Positions 51,253 through 60,748 of a stretch of 64,000 nt of DNA are shown piece after piece (within the stretch, counting starts at the first letter, position 1; each line of letters opens with the position of its first letter). The position numbers were made by a program, and so were the translations under genes. The DNA is from DAIOEK01 sp963708715. Lineage in GTDB: Bacteria; Chloroflexota; Anaerolineae; Anaerolineales; Anaerolineaceae. Below the pieces are notes generated by a model that did not search any database, was not told the origin of the DNA, and saw only the letters and a list, made by a program, of their open reading frames with translations. The stretch spans positions 186,001 to 250,000 of the forward strand of contig CAVPSU010000001.1 in assembly GCA_963708715.1 (NCBI GenBank), read 5' to 3'.

Positions 51253-52335
51253 TTACTTTTTATCAGGATCTGGCAACATGAAATCCCGGATCACTCCGGT
51301 CAACTCGCGATAAGAGGAGATGAAAGCGCGCATCGTTCGAACGGTAGGGCCAAACGTGTCAAAATCTTCGACCATCATCTTCCCGGGGTTATAGGCGCGG
51401 TCAAAATCGGGAAATCGTGTTACCAATTCATCGATAATTCCTGGATCAACAGGGAAAGAGAACTTATCGGTAATTGGAAAATTGGATTGATTGAATTTCT
51501 TCTGCCATCCGTAGGGAATGGTCAATACAATATCCCCACCAATGAGCTCGGTCCAATGCAGGTGATTTCGATAAGCCGCAGCTAATGGACGAGTACGATA
51601 TCCTTTTTCTTTATAGATGGAGTATGTTTTTTTAATGCAGGCAATTCCAGCCCAATTTGCAACTCCTGGATTTGCCAGGATTCCATCCCTCTTCATTAGC
51701 ACCTGTATCCAGTCATCCATCCGACCGATCATCAGTGTGCATACAGGACTCATATCTGCGACAGATTTTCCTTCTGCTTCTCTCCGTCTCAATCCGCGCT
51801 CAATAGCTTCTGCCACAGCGATAGCTTGAGGAACACAAAAACTAACCGTGGCATTGATATTCACTCCGTGATAGGTTACTTCTTCCATGGCTTTGATACC
51901 GATACTGGTCGCAGGTAATTTGATCTGCATGTTCGGAGCCAACTTGTGAAAATGAATCGACTGTTCCACTAACGCTTTTTCATCCCGATAAGCGACTGGA
52001 TTCGTTTGAATGGATAATCTTCCCTTGAGCCCATTTTCCCGTTCAAATACCGGATACAGGATGGCAGCTGCCTTTACTGCCATTTCTTCAATCAGTTTCC
52101 AGGTGATTTGATCCTCTGACCAGGTTGGATTGTCATTGATCAATTCAATAATTCTATTTTTCCATAAGGGCATTTCTTTTTTCAGGACATCCAATACAAT
52201 TGTTGGATTGCTGGTCGCACCAACTGCGCCATTCTCGATGGCATAAGTCAATTCTTCGATTGAACAAGAGTCATTCCAATAATCGGTTTTTGTCGCAGAT
52301 GCCATTTCATGCAATGGACTTTTATAGGTTGCCAT
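51253..52335 (-). CDS. tal: Transaldolase
   Basis: Transaldolase moves a three-carbon dihydroxyacetone unit between sugars through a lysine Schiff base. The 360-residue protein has GATSNPTIV near residue 39 and the active site lysine in NMQIKLPAT (about residue 140). Later it has INATVSFCVPQAIAVAEAIERGL, as in classical transaldolases, and a C-terminal PYGWQKKFNQSN region. It is the last gene of the sugar operon and follows the MoaD-like gene by 27 bp. In this context it may cleave a ketose made by the isomerase rather than serve the pentose phosphate pathway. Confidence 0.88.
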   Translation of the reverse strand: MATYKSPLHEMASATKTDYWNDSCSIEELTYAIENGAVGATSNPTIVLDVLKKEMPLWKNRIIELINDNPTWSEDQITWKLIEEMAVKAAAILYPVFERENGLKGRLSIQTNPVAYRDEKALVEQSIHFHKLAPNMQIKLPATSIGIKAMEEVTYHGVNINATVSFCVPQAIAVAEAIERGLRRREAEGKSVADMSPVCTLMIGRMDDWIQVLMKRDGILANPGVANWAGIACIKKTYSIYKEKGYRTRPLAAAYRNHLHWTELIGGDIVLTIPYGWQKKFNQSNFPITDKFSFPVDPGIIDELVTRFPDFDRAYNPGKMMVEDFDTFGPTVRTMRAFISSYRELTGVIRDFMLPDPDKK

Positions 52336-52362
52336 GGTCTCTCTTCCTTTTTTATTTGGTTT

Positions 52363-52611
52363 TCAAATCGGAGAGCTTCCGCCCCCGACAGGTGTCACGA
52401 GTATCAAGCAATTTCCACTCACCAGACATGTGTCTAATGGGATAATCTGATCATCCATCGCAGCGGCTGCCAATTCTGCTTCAGTCGTGCCAAAATAATG
52501 TAACAAATCTCTGACTGTGGAGCCATCTGGCAGCTCTCCGATCCACAATCCCGGTGTATCAGACTGGGAGAATCTGCGGAGAGTACCATATAACTTCACA
52601 GTAATTTGCAT
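52363..52611 (-). CDS. MoaD/ThiS-like sulfur carrier with a tail after Gly-Gly
   Basis: The 82-residue protein has a ubiquitin-like MoaD fold, starting MQITVKLYGTLRRFSQ and ending LVTPVGGGSSPI. In MoaD the chain normally ends at the Gly-Gly, which is needed for adenylation and thiocarboxylation. Here four more residues (SSPI) follow the last Gly, so trimming would be needed or the protein does something else. It lies 1 bp after the aldehyde oxidoreductase gene, a pairing known for tungsten enzymes, and probably helps make or insert its pterin cofactor. Confidence 0.85.
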   Translation of the reverse strand: MQITVKLYGTLRRFSQSDTPGLWIGELPDGSTVRDLLHYFGTTEAELAAAAMDDQIIPLDTCLVSGNCLILVTPVGGGSSPI

Positions 52612-52612
52612 T

Positions 52613-54568
52613 TTATGGCTTTCCGGAGCTGATTGGGGCTGCTTTCATCAAATCACCTACCCAGCCAACCCCTAATTCCTCCAGCTTAGCCTGTGTCGGG
52701 ACGCCGTTCGAATCCCATCCCATCATCCCATAATAGAGAAGGAGGGCATCTTCAAACTGTTCCCGATCAATTTTGTGACCTTTGAGCGTTCCAGCGCGCA
52801 TGGGCTCGAAAAATCGGTGGGGAAGACTGTCGTCGGCTCGAGTGAACCCTCTCATTACATTGAAAGCGCGAGCCATCGTCACCCCGCGTTCTCCCACCTT
52901 CATTAGATCAAATAAGCTGGTCCACCAGCCTGTGATGCATCCAACTGTCTCAGCCATCTTATTTAAACCAATAGCTCTAAATTCCGGAACTGCAGTGAAA
53001 ATACACCAATCCAAAACATCGTGGAAGCCCCAGATCTGCTGCAAGTACACAAAGAGACGGACTTTGGTTGGACTCAGATCTTCCGCAGGGACTGGTTCAA
53101 ATAGACCGACAGGATCCAGATCCTCCAAATCCACCCAATTGAATTCCTTGCTCTTATCACCGGGTTTAATGAACCATGGATCGTGGGCTGCCTGAAGATG
53201 ATCTCCACCGGTTGGGGAAACAGCATATCCCAAACCGACTCCCCATTTTCCACGCGGTTCATGGTTTGGCAATTCCTGACCTTTAACCTGGATTGCAAAT
53301 GCTTCTGCACCCTGGCCAATTTTCTTTGCCACTCGCAAACTTCCCTCGGCCAGGATATCTCCAAATCCTCTACGATATGCCAGATCCTCGATCAATTTCA
53401 AATAAGTGTGGGGATCGTTCCATTTAAGTTCGACCCCACCCGTATCTTCTTTATCGATCATGCCTCGCTCAAAAGCTTCAATCACAAGGGATAATGTCGC
53501 CCCGGTGGAAATGGTATCTACTCCGAGTTTGTTGCACAATTCGTTCGTTGCTGCCACCGGGACGATATCATCCACACCGAGGTTGGAACCCAACAATCCG
53601 ATACTTTCGTATTCAGGTCCCCCGTATTCGCGCGTGACGACAAAACCATCCTTTGCACCCTCAACCGAGCGCTTGCAGGAAACCGCACAGGCAAAACATG
53701 TCTCTGTCTTGCCATTTAATTCACGCTTCATCGCCTCGCCACTGATCGCTTCAGCATGGGCAAAGGAGCCATCCTGAAAATTATAGGTTGGAAGAATACC
53801 AGAGACACTTACCGGGACGATCCCCTTGGATGTTCCCAATTCATGATGAAGGCTGACTGCCGGGTGGTCTTTTACACTTCGGGAGAACCAGGTGGCTATC
53901 TTCCCCAGCCCCTCTGGGTCTGCGATCTTCAAACGCCGATTTGTTCCTCTGACTACGATAGCTCGCAGGTTTTTACTTCCCATAACCGCGCCTAATCCAC
54001 CCCGTCCATGGAAATTACGAAGGTCGGCGGTGACATTTGCGAACTTTACCAAATTCTCGCCAGCAGGACCACATTGGAGAACTCGATACTTCGGTCCGTG
54101 TTTTGCTTGAAGTTCCCGCTGTACTTCTCCGGTGCAAAGCCCTCGATATTCTTCACAGGGTAACACTTTAATTTGGTCATCTTCCACGAGGATGTAAACC
54201 AGGTTAACCGATTTCCCTTCCAGGATCATTCCATCGAAGCCGCAGAACTTGAATTCTGCTCCCCACCAACCTCCGCATTGAGAATCTGCCAGACCACCAG
54301 TAAGAGGTGATATGGCAGCCATCGTATGCCGCCCTTGCCCTGATATGGGAGCCCCAGTGATGACTGAAGTACTGATAATAATCTTATTCCCTTCACCTAA
54401 TGGAGGCGTACCCGGGGGAACTTCTCTCAAGAGATAATAGAGCGCCATATTTCTGCCACCCATATAACGGCGGTATATTTTTGGATCCACGTCGTCTACG
54501 GAAATCAACCCTGATGTGAGATTGATCCGCGCGTATCTCCCCCAGAAGCCACGATACCTTTGTTCCAT
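52613..54568 (-). CDS. aor: Tungsten-type aldehyde:ferredoxin oxidoreductase
   Basis: AOR enzymes oxidise aldehydes to acids with ferredoxin as acceptor and need a tungsten bis-pterin and one [4Fe-4S] cluster. The 651-residue protein has the family start GRYARINLTSGLI, GGRNMALYYLL, the pterin-binding HGRGGLGAVMGSKNLRA, and the cluster cysteines CFACAVSC with a later Cys in LDWCIF. The conserved GRHTMAAISPLTGGL and QELPNHEPRGKWGVGLGYAVSPTGGDH are also present. The substrate cannot be read from sequence; a C3 aldehyde from the transaldolase reaction would suit the operon. It follows the isomerase-like gene by 12 bp. Confidence 0.93.
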   Translation of the reverse strand: MEQRYRGFWGRYARINLTSGLISVDDVDPKIYRRYMGGRNMALYYLLREVPPGTPPLGEGNKIIISTSVITGAPISGQGRHTMAAISPLTGGLADSQCGGWWGAEFKFCGFDGMILEGKSVNLVYILVEDDQIKVLPCEEYRGLCTGEVQRELQAKHGPKYRVLQCGPAGENLVKFANVTADLRNFHGRGGLGAVMGSKNLRAIVVRGTNRRLKIADPEGLGKIATWFSRSVKDHPAVSLHHELGTSKGIVPVSVSGILPTYNFQDGSFAHAEAISGEAMKRELNGKTETCFACAVSCKRSVEGAKDGFVVTREYGGPEYESIGLLGSNLGVDDIVPVAATNELCNKLGVDTISTGATLSLVIEAFERGMIDKEDTGGVELKWNDPHTYLKLIEDLAYRRGFGDILAEGSLRVAKKIGQGAEAFAIQVKGQELPNHEPRGKWGVGLGYAVSPTGGDHLQAAHDPWFIKPGDKSKEFNWVDLEDLDPVGLFEPVPAEDLSPTKVRLFVYLQQIWGFHDVLDWCIFTAVPEFRAIGLNKMAETVGCITGWWTSLFDLMKVGERGVTMARAFNVMRGFTRADDSLPHRFFEPMRAGTLKGHKIDREQFEDALLLYYGMMGWDSNGVPTQAKLEELGVGWVGDLMKAAPISSGKP

Positions 54569-54580
54569 ATCATCCTCCGG

Positions 54581-55957
54581 TTAGTCGAATTTCTTCGATG
54601 GAATATCAAGTAGGTCGCAGAAAATGGTCAGTTCTTCGATAATATCACCTTCGATCATGTGAATATGGTTGGATGAATATTCATGTAGAAATTCAGTCTT
54701 AAGATTCGTTTTGATCAACGCTTTAGGGAACGCCGGGGTGATTGCGCTTAATTCATACTTTTCCGGATTAATGATCTCACCAGGAATAATTGCCATCCAA
54801 TATTCACCATTTAATCGGCAGAATCTTGCCAGTGTAACCTTACGCGGGGTGGCAATGGCAGGCAAGGCTCCGCCCCCCTCCTTTCCAAACACATGGGCTT
54901 CGATTGACATGGATTTCAAGCCGGTCGGATCTTCTGCCGTTGCACAGAAACATGGAGGGATTGCGCCGCAATTGGTTACAACCAGATTCCCATCATTTGG
55001 ATTGAACAGTCGTAAATCTAACAAGGCTGCAGGTGAACCGCTGATTAGGTGCATAACCTGCATTGTAAGAGCGGCATCCGCATCTGATTCGCAAGCATGT
55101 ATCATGACATCCTTTGATCCAGATGGGTCAAGTGCACTGTTCATCAACATATGTGCAACACATTGAGAGACGTACCCATCGCTCAATTCAGGTTGACACT
55201 TCACTCCTACGAAGTCAAACTTCTTTTCCTTTGCAATTTGAAGGGTCGCCAAATAACTTCGCACTTGTTTCTCGAGTTTATCAATTGTGAAACGCTGATT
55301 GTATACAACCTGCTTCACCCGGGTAGTCAACCAATTGAAAATATTTTTAACTTTTTCCGGATCCATTAATTCAGCTTGATTTTGAATCTCCAGTTGGTCA
55401 ACATATTCAATGTTGACTCCAAATAGTTCTTGCCAGAGTACCGGGTTGGCACCACCAGTAAATATACCAAGGCTGGGACCGCCGAATAATCCCAAAGTCT
55501 GTCCGCGCAGATGAGCTATCGCCCCGGCTGCCCGGATAAATGCCCGGATCCTATTGATCCCTTCTTCTGTATGTTGATCAAATACCCGGAAATGGGTATA
55601 TCCAATTTGGTCTAACGAACCACCAGCCCCGAGCAAACCCACCATGCTGGATGTCTCAGGTCTTTGGTTACCCACTAAAATTGTGGGGAGCTTGGATAAA
55701 TTAGCCAACTTCAAAGTGAAAATGGGGTCTGCCCAGACCGGAATATGGATGATCAATAGGTCAGCACGTCCCCTGGCAATACGATCCAGGAATTCTGCGA
55801 CTTGTCTATCACTGTGGATGATCCCTGATTCGATAATCGAATTTTCGCCAGAAATCCACTTCATCGAGCGCATTTCTTCATCGACGAGGGGTGTACGGAT
55901 CTCTCGAAAATCTTCCCGGCTATCTGAGAGGTGTGCGAGTGCGACGGTTATGTTCAT
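54581..55957 (-). CDS. L-fucose/L-arabinose isomerase-like protein
   Basis: The 458-residue protein belongs to the FucI/AraA fold. Its signs are LRGQTLGLFGGPSLGIFTGGANPVLWQELFGVNIEYVDQLEI in the middle and CQPELSDGYVSQCVAHMLMNS, where family members bind the metal with Glu, then a C-terminal barrel-like region containing HIHMIEGD. Enzymes of this fold interconvert aldoses and ketoses. It is shorter than true FucI and closer to the large set of uncharacterised isomerase-like proteins in sugar operons. It is 5 bp downstream of the second permease gene. Confidence 0.8.
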   Translation of the reverse strand: MNITVALAHLSDSREDFREIRTPLVDEEMRSMKWISGENSIIESGIIHSDRQVAEFLDRIARGRADLLIIHIPVWADPIFTLKLANLSKLPTILVGNQRPETSSMVGLLGAGGSLDQIGYTHFRVFDQHTEEGINRIRAFIRAAGAIAHLRGQTLGLFGGPSLGIFTGGANPVLWQELFGVNIEYVDQLEIQNQAELMDPEKVKNIFNWLTTRVKQVVYNQRFTIDKLEKQVRSYLATLQIAKEKKFDFVGVKCQPELSDGYVSQCVAHMLMNSALDPSGSKDVMIHACESDADAALTMQVMHLISGSPAALLDLRLFNPNDGNLVVTNCGAIPPCFCATAEDPTGLKSMSIEAHVFGKEGGGALPAIATPRKVTLARFCRLNGEYWMAIIPGEIINPEKYELSAITPAFPKALIKTNLKTEFLHEYSSNHIHMIEGDIIEELTIFCDLLDIPSKKFD

Positions 55958-55962
55958 GCAGT

Positions 55963-56946
55963 TTATCCATTCTTTCGGTTGCTATTCAGATATACCGCGA
56001 GCAAGATCACTAGACCTTTGACCGCGGGTTGTAGAGTGGGAGGCACTCCTAACAAATTCATAATATTGTTTAAGACGGATAGGATGACCACACCCATCAA
56101 CGTACCCATGATCGTTCCCAATCCACCGCTCAGACTTGCTCCACCGATCGAAACTGCAGCGATCGTATCTAAAGACAGCCATGTCCCAGCTTGGGGATCT
56201 CCCAATCCTACTCTTGCCACAAATAAAATGCCGCCAACCGCTGCCAGACAGGAAGCGATGATATACACAGCCATCTTCACAGTTTTTACCGGTATGCCGG
56301 AGATAAACGCAGCTTTTTCGTTCCCTCCAACAGGAAAGATAAAATGACCATGCCGTAATCGTAGGAACAATGCAGCAATCAATAGAATAAATACACAGAT
56401 AAATAAAGGATATGGTATGCCATGCCAACTGCTCTTATAGAATTCTGTAAACCCAGGTGGTATCTCAACCCCTGCCAGGCTTGTATAAACAGTCCCGCCA
56501 CGGCTGCCACCCCAGTCACTCAGTAACTTGGAAACAGAATACCCGATCTGCATTGTTGCCAGAGTTACAACAAAAGCAGGAATTCGGATATAGGTAACTA
56601 ATGCCCCATTCACCAGCCCAAATATGATAGCCAACGCAATCGCAGCGACAAAAGCTCCCGGTAATCCATAGTGCTGGAAAAGAACAACTGTCACGCTGCT
56701 GGCTGCCATCACTGCACCCACGCTCAGGTCAATCCCTCCGGTGGCAATGACCATAAATTGCCCGATGGCTACGATGATCAAAACAGAATTCTGAAATACA
56801 AGGTTAACCAGATTATTCGGTTGTAAGAAGACCCCGTTGGAAAAAACGGATGCCAGAACGATGAGACCGACTAAAATGATCAATGTTTTTAGATTCGAAC
56901 GTGCGTCGACTGTTAATTGAGATTGGTTTAATGTGATTGATTTCAT
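55963..56946 (-). CDS. Sugar ABC transporter permease (RbsC-like), second
   Basis: The 327-residue protein has about ten helices and the BPD_transp_2 pattern: ATGGIDLSVGAVMAASSVTV, LVNGALVTYIRIPAFVVTLATM, and the EAA-like SIGGASLSGGLGTIMGTLMGVVIL loop that contacts the ATPase. The start at ATG 56946 follows AGGA; an earlier start at 57039 would overlap the first permease. With the first permease it forms a heterodimeric channel for a monosaccharide. It is 11 bp downstream of its partner. Confidence 0.9.
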   Translation of the reverse strand: MKSITLNQSQLTVDARSNLKTLIILVGLIVLASVFSNGVFLQPNNLVNLVFQNSVLIIVAIGQFMVIATGGIDLSVGAVMAASSVTVVLFQHYGLPGAFVAAIALAIIFGLVNGALVTYIRIPAFVVTLATMQIGYSVSKLLSDWGGSRGGTVYTSLAGVEIPPGFTEFYKSSWHGIPYPLFICVFILLIAALFLRLRHGHFIFPVGGNEKAAFISGIPVKTVKMAVYIIASCLAAVGGILFVARVGLGDPQAGTWLSLDTIAAVSIGGASLSGGLGTIMGTLMGVVILSVLNNIMNLLGVPPTLQPAVKGLVILLAVYLNSNRKNG

Positions 56947-56957
56947 ACCGGATCCTA

Positions 56958-57920
56958 TTATTTCCCAATTCCAGTTCGACGAAGCTGACCAAGCGCAACC
57001 GCCAGGAGGATCAATACTCCTTTGATGGTTCCCTGCCAATATGGAGTGATTCCCAGCAAATTTAGGATGCTGTTGATCACACCAAAGAGGATCACACCAA
57101 TGATGGTCCCTTTGACCGAGCCAATCCCACCGAATAAGCTTCCCCCACCAACGATCACAGCCGCAATACTCTCAAATTCATAGCCATTTGCGCCTATCGG
57201 TGACCCCGAGCTCAGGCGTGCCGTCCATATAACCCCACCGATGGATGTCAACAAACCGGATAGAGCATAGACAAGCAGCTTAATCTTGCGAAGATCGATG
57301 CCAGATAGGCGGGCGCTCTCTTCACTTCCACCTATCGCATAAATATACCTGCCAAGTTTTCGGTGACGTAGGAAATACCAAACCCCAGTGGCTGCCAGTA
57401 ACAACAACATTGCTGATACTGGAAATCCCAACAAATTCAGCCGGCCAAATGCGAAAAATTCTGGAATATCTACCGATACGGGCTTGGCGTCAGAGATGAG
57501 AAGAGCTAATCCTCTGGCGATTCCAAGCATCCCTAACGTAACCACAAAAGGTGGAATTTTAGTTCGCGAGACGAGTAGACCATTCACCACACCTAAAAGC
57601 GTGGCGGCGATCATTCCGCACAAGACTGCGGTGACGATCCCACTATTTTTCATGATGACTGCCACGACTATCGAAGTGAAGGCAACCAGCGATCCCTGGG
57701 AAAGGTCGATCCCTGAGGTAAGGATAACAAGCAACTGACCGAGTGCCAAGAACCCGATGATCGCGTACTGGAATAATATTGCAGACATATTTTGTCGTGA
57801 GAAAAAATTCGGAACGAAAAATATGCCCCAAAAAATCAGTGCGATCAATGCTACTAAAGCGCTATTGGCAGTGATCCAACGGAAAATACCCAGCGGGGAT
57901 GTTTTAGAGGATTGGTTCAT
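56958..57920 (-). CDS. Sugar ABC transporter permease (RbsC-like), first
   Basis: The 320-residue protein has the same family layout as its neighbour. LTSGIDLSQGSLVAFTSIVV, LLGVVNGLLVSRTKIPPFVVTLGM and the coupling loop VGGGSLFGGIGSVKGTIIGVIL are all conserved. The two permeases are only partly similar, which suggests an asymmetric channel. Its start overlaps the ATPase stop by 17 bp. The substrate belongs to the ribose/galactose/xylose class. Confidence 0.9.
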   Translation of the reverse strand: MNQSSKTSPLGIFRWITANSALVALIALIFWGIFFVPNFFSRQNMSAILFQYAIIGFLALGQLLVILTSGIDLSQGSLVAFTSIVVAVIMKNSGIVTAVLCGMIAATLLGVVNGLLVSRTKIPPFVVTLGMLGIARGLALLISDAKPVSVDIPEFFAFGRLNLLGFPVSAMLLLLAATGVWYFLRHRKLGRYIYAIGGSEESARLSGIDLRKIKLLVYALSGLLTSIGGVIWTARLSSGSPIGANGYEFESIAAVIVGGGSLFGGIGSVKGTIIGVILFGVINSILNLLGITPYWQGTIKGVLILLAVALGQLRRTGIGK

Positions 57921-59427
57921 TGGTTTCCTCGTTGTGTAGTAGCAGCGCGATGGATAGAATTCTCTCTTCTGTAGCTTCTTCCCCCGATAATTCCCCCGCG
58001 ATAGTACCTTTTGCCATGACTAAAATCCGATCTGATTGCGTTAGTATCTCAGGCAAGTCAGATGAAACCATCAAGATTGCTTTTCCCTGGGCTTTCATCT
58101 GTTGCATTAATTTATAAATTTCCATTCTTGCGCCAACATCCACTCCACGGGTAGGTTCATCCAGTAATAAAACATCACATTGAGCTGCCAACAACTTTGC
58201 CAGAACTACCTTCTGCTGGTTTCCTCCGCTCATGTACATGACCTGCAAATTTGGATTGTCAGGTCGGACATTCAGGGAATGGATCATCTCTGTAGCTGTC
58301 TTTTTTATCTTTCTCCATGGTATGATCTCCAATTTGGATTGACGTTCCACCATGCCATATGCAATGTTTTCGGCCATCGAGCGGGTCAGTACTAACCCTT
58401 CCTCTTTCCGGCTTTCAGGGAGCATACCGACACCCATTGAGAGAGCATGACCGGGAGATTTAAATTTCACTTCCTTTTGCCGCAAGTAGATCTTTCCGTG
58501 ATCCAAAGGGTCCGCACCGATCAACATCCTCAAAGTTTCTGTCCGACCTGCGCCCACGAGACCGGCGATACCAATAATTTCGCCCCGATGCAATGAAAAG
58601 GAGATATTTTGAACAATACTTGAACGGGTCAATCCTTCCACCCGGAACATTTCTTCGCCATTGTTTTCTGAACCACTTCGTTTCGATAGGTCAATTTCTC
58701 TGCCAACCATTGCCTTTACAAGAGCGTTTTTATCAAACTCCCGAACAAACCCAGATCGAACCAGACAGCCATCGCGTAATACCGTCACCCGGTCACCGAT
58801 CTGGAATATCTCTTCCATATGGTGGGAGATATATACAATCGCTATGCCTTGAGTTTTTAATTTTTCTATAATTCGAAAAAGGATTTCAATTTCAGAACTG
58901 GTGAAAACCGCGGTAGGTTCATCCAGGATTAATACCTTACTATTAAGTGAAAGTGCCTTGGCGATGGCAATCAATTGCTGGTAAGCTACCTTAAGCGAAC
59001 CAACAGTTACATCCAAATCAACTTCTGCCCCCATTTCCTGAGTGATCTTCCTCGCTTTGCTATTCACAACCTGCCAATCGATCGAACCATCTTTTTTGAT
59101 CGGTTCACTCCCCAGAGAAATATTCTCTGCACCGGTCAACGATGGTACCAGATCAATTTCCTGGTAGATCGCATTGATCCCATGTTCACGAGCCCAATGG
59201 GGATTATTATTCTTTACAGTTTCGCCCTGGTAGGTGACGGTTCCCGAATCAGGTTGATAAGCGCCTGAAATAATCTTGATCAGTGTTGACTTTCCTGCTC
59301 CATTCTCACCGACCAGACAATGAACCTCGCCTGGATATAATTCCAGGTCAACCTGATTCAATACCTTAATACCACCGAAAGATTTGGTTATGCTACAAAG
59401 CTTTAAGACAGGCTCGTGATTTTCCAC
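57904..59427 (-). CDS. Sugar ABC transporter ATPase (RbsA/MglA-like, two domains)
   Basis: The 507-residue protein has two fused ATP-binding domains, as in RbsA. The first has Walker A GENGAGKST and signature region LKVAYQQLIAIAKAL with LILDEPTAVF. The second has a degenerate Walker A (GLVGAGRTE) and signature MSGGNQQKVVLAKLLA with LLLDEPTRGVDVG. The degenerate second Walker A is usual for this class. It powers the two permeases that follow. A gap of 179 bp separates it from the binding-protein gene. Confidence 0.93.
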   Translation of the reverse strand: MENHEPVLKLCSITKSFGGIKVLNQVDLELYPGEVHCLVGENGAGKSTLIKIISGAYQPDSGTVTYQGETVKNNNPHWAREHGINAIYQEIDLVPSLTGAENISLGSEPIKKDGSIDWQVVNSKARKITQEMGAEVDLDVTVGSLKVAYQQLIAIAKALSLNSKVLILDEPTAVFTSSEIEILFRIIEKLKTQGIAIVYISHHMEEIFQIGDRVTVLRDGCLVRSGFVREFDKNALVKAMVGREIDLSKRSGSENNGEEMFRVEGLTRSSIVQNISFSLHRGEIIGIAGLVGAGRTETLRMLIGADPLDHGKIYLRQKEVKFKSPGHALSMGVGMLPESRKEEGLVLTRSMAENIAYGMVERQSKLEIIPWRKIKKTATEMIHSLNVRPDNPNLQVMYMSGGNQQKVVLAKLLAAQCDVLLLDEPTRGVDVGARMEIYKLMQQMKAQGKAILMVSSDLPEILTQSDRILVMAKGTIAGELSGEEATEERILSIALLLHNEETNEPIL

Positions 59428-59467
59428 TTTGTTTCTCCAAGATCAAGGTTGGAAGGGAAGGATTTGT

Positions 59468-59540
59468 TATAATTAGTGTGACCTTCCGTAGTGTTTGCCG
59501 GGCTCTTTGAGGGACGCGGACCTATTGGAAGGTCTACTTT
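59468..59540 (+). ncRNA. Candidate small RNA with its own -10 box and closing stem
   Basis: On the plus strand a TG-T-TATAAT extended -10 (59465-59473) is followed at 59480 by GACCTTCC, which pairs with GGAAGGTC at 59527-59534; TACTTTTT follows. If transcription starts seven bases after the -10 it begins exactly at the closing stem. The inside can fold further (CTC-TTT-GAG). Read on the minus strand the same sequence is a large hairpin between the binding-protein and ATPase genes and might instead stabilise that mRNA. No known RNA family is recognised. Confidence 0.4.
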
Positions 59541-59606
59541 TTCCCAGCATCTACAAGAGAGGATCAGGCTTATCTGTTTTGATCCTTCCCTTCCTTCGAC
59601 TATTTA

Positions 59607-60680
59607 CTAGAATTCCAAACCGAGACCTTTGATCTGTTCGAGGTAAGTCTGTGCTTCATCTTTCTTGGCAGCATCAAAGACTTTGATGTCTACCTGTTGG
59701 CGTGCTTCAACAGTTTTCCCATCGAGGATGTCTTTACAGGCTTGCATGGCTTTTTCACCAAAGTATGGAGGAGTTTGGGTTTCGCGTGCAATTTCACCAG
59801 CCACGACGGCTTCAATCGCCTTGAAGTGACCGCCTTCTCCAACTACATAACCCAACAGTTCTGTCCGACCAGCAGCTTTGATCGCCTCAACGGCGCCTAT
59901 GGTCATGTCGCTATAATCGGAGCGGACGACATCGATTTGACCAACTGGGAAGCGTTGCAGGAAGTCTTCCATTACTTTCATACCGCCATCTTTCGTAAAG
60001 CCAGCGTCAGAGGTTGCAATGACCTTGATGTTGGGATATTGTGCCATTACTTCATCCCAACCAGAATTGGCATCAATCACAGGTGAAGCGCCAGCCAGAC
60101 CCTGGACATGGACCACACTACCTTTGGCTTCACCGTATTTGGCAGTCAGGAGTTCAACGGTTTTTTCAGCCAGTAGTTTTCCCGAAAGGACATGGCTCTG
60201 GGTGATTTCGGTCTTGTACATACCAGTTCCGGGTTCGGCATCAATGGTACGATCGATGATCACAAGGGGAACATTGGCATCTGCAGCTAATTGGACTACC
60301 GGGGCAGAAGCTTTGGACTCAAGCGGGGAGACGATCAAGCAAACGGGTTTCTGAGCAAGCATATTTTCTACATCAGCCAACTGTTTGGATGCATCCTGAT
60401 TGGCATCGATCGAAACCAACTTGTAGCCAAATTTCTCGGCTTGTGCTTCCATATCTTTCTGATTGGTTACACGCCAGGCGTTGACCAGTTCGGCTTGAGA
60501 ATATGCGACAAGCATTTCAGCCGGAACAGCAGGCGCTGCGGCTGCAGGGGCAGCTGGAGCTTCGGTAGCAGCAGGTTCAACAGGTGCGGGTGCAGCAGGA
60601 GCTGCAGCTGGCGCGCAAGCGCTCAAAACTAATACGAGCAGTGAAACTATTGCGACAATCTTGTAGATGCTGGATTTCAT
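59607..60680 (-). CDS. Sugar-binding lipoprotein (RbsB-like)
   Basis: This is the receptor of the sugar ABC importer. The 357-residue precursor has a signal peptide and lipobox VLSAC (Cys22), followed by an Ala/Pro linker of about 30 residues. The mature type I periplasmic-binding fold starts near MLVAYSQAELVNAWRVTNQKDMEAQAEKFGY. The later VVIIDRTID-like (PLVIIDRTIDAE) and DVVRSDYSDMTIGAVEAI segments are usual for ribose/xylose receptors. The ligand is not readable. It is 68 bp downstream of the DUF4432 gene. Confidence 0.92.
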   Translation of the reverse strand: MKSSIYKIVAIVSLLVLVLSACAPAAAPAAPAPVEPAATEAPAAPAAAAPAVPAEMLVAYSQAELVNAWRVTNQKDMEAQAEKFGYKLVSIDANQDASKQLADVENMLAQKPVCLIVSPLESKASAPVVQLAADANVPLVIIDRTIDAEPGTGMYKTEITQSHVLSGKLLAEKTVELLTAKYGEAKGSVVHVQGLAGASPVIDANSGWDEVMAQYPNIKVIATSDAGFTKDGGMKVMEDFLQRFPVGQIDVVRSDYSDMTIGAVEAIKAAGRTELLGYVVGEGGHFKAIEAVVAGEIARETQTPPYFGEKAMQACKDILDGKTVEARQQVDIKVFDAAKKDEAQTYLEQIKGLGLEF

Positions 60681-60748
60681 TTTCTTTTCCTCACTTAGAA
60701 TGGAATTGCTTGTGGATTGAGTGTGTTACTAAAAACGACGATAGTGCA

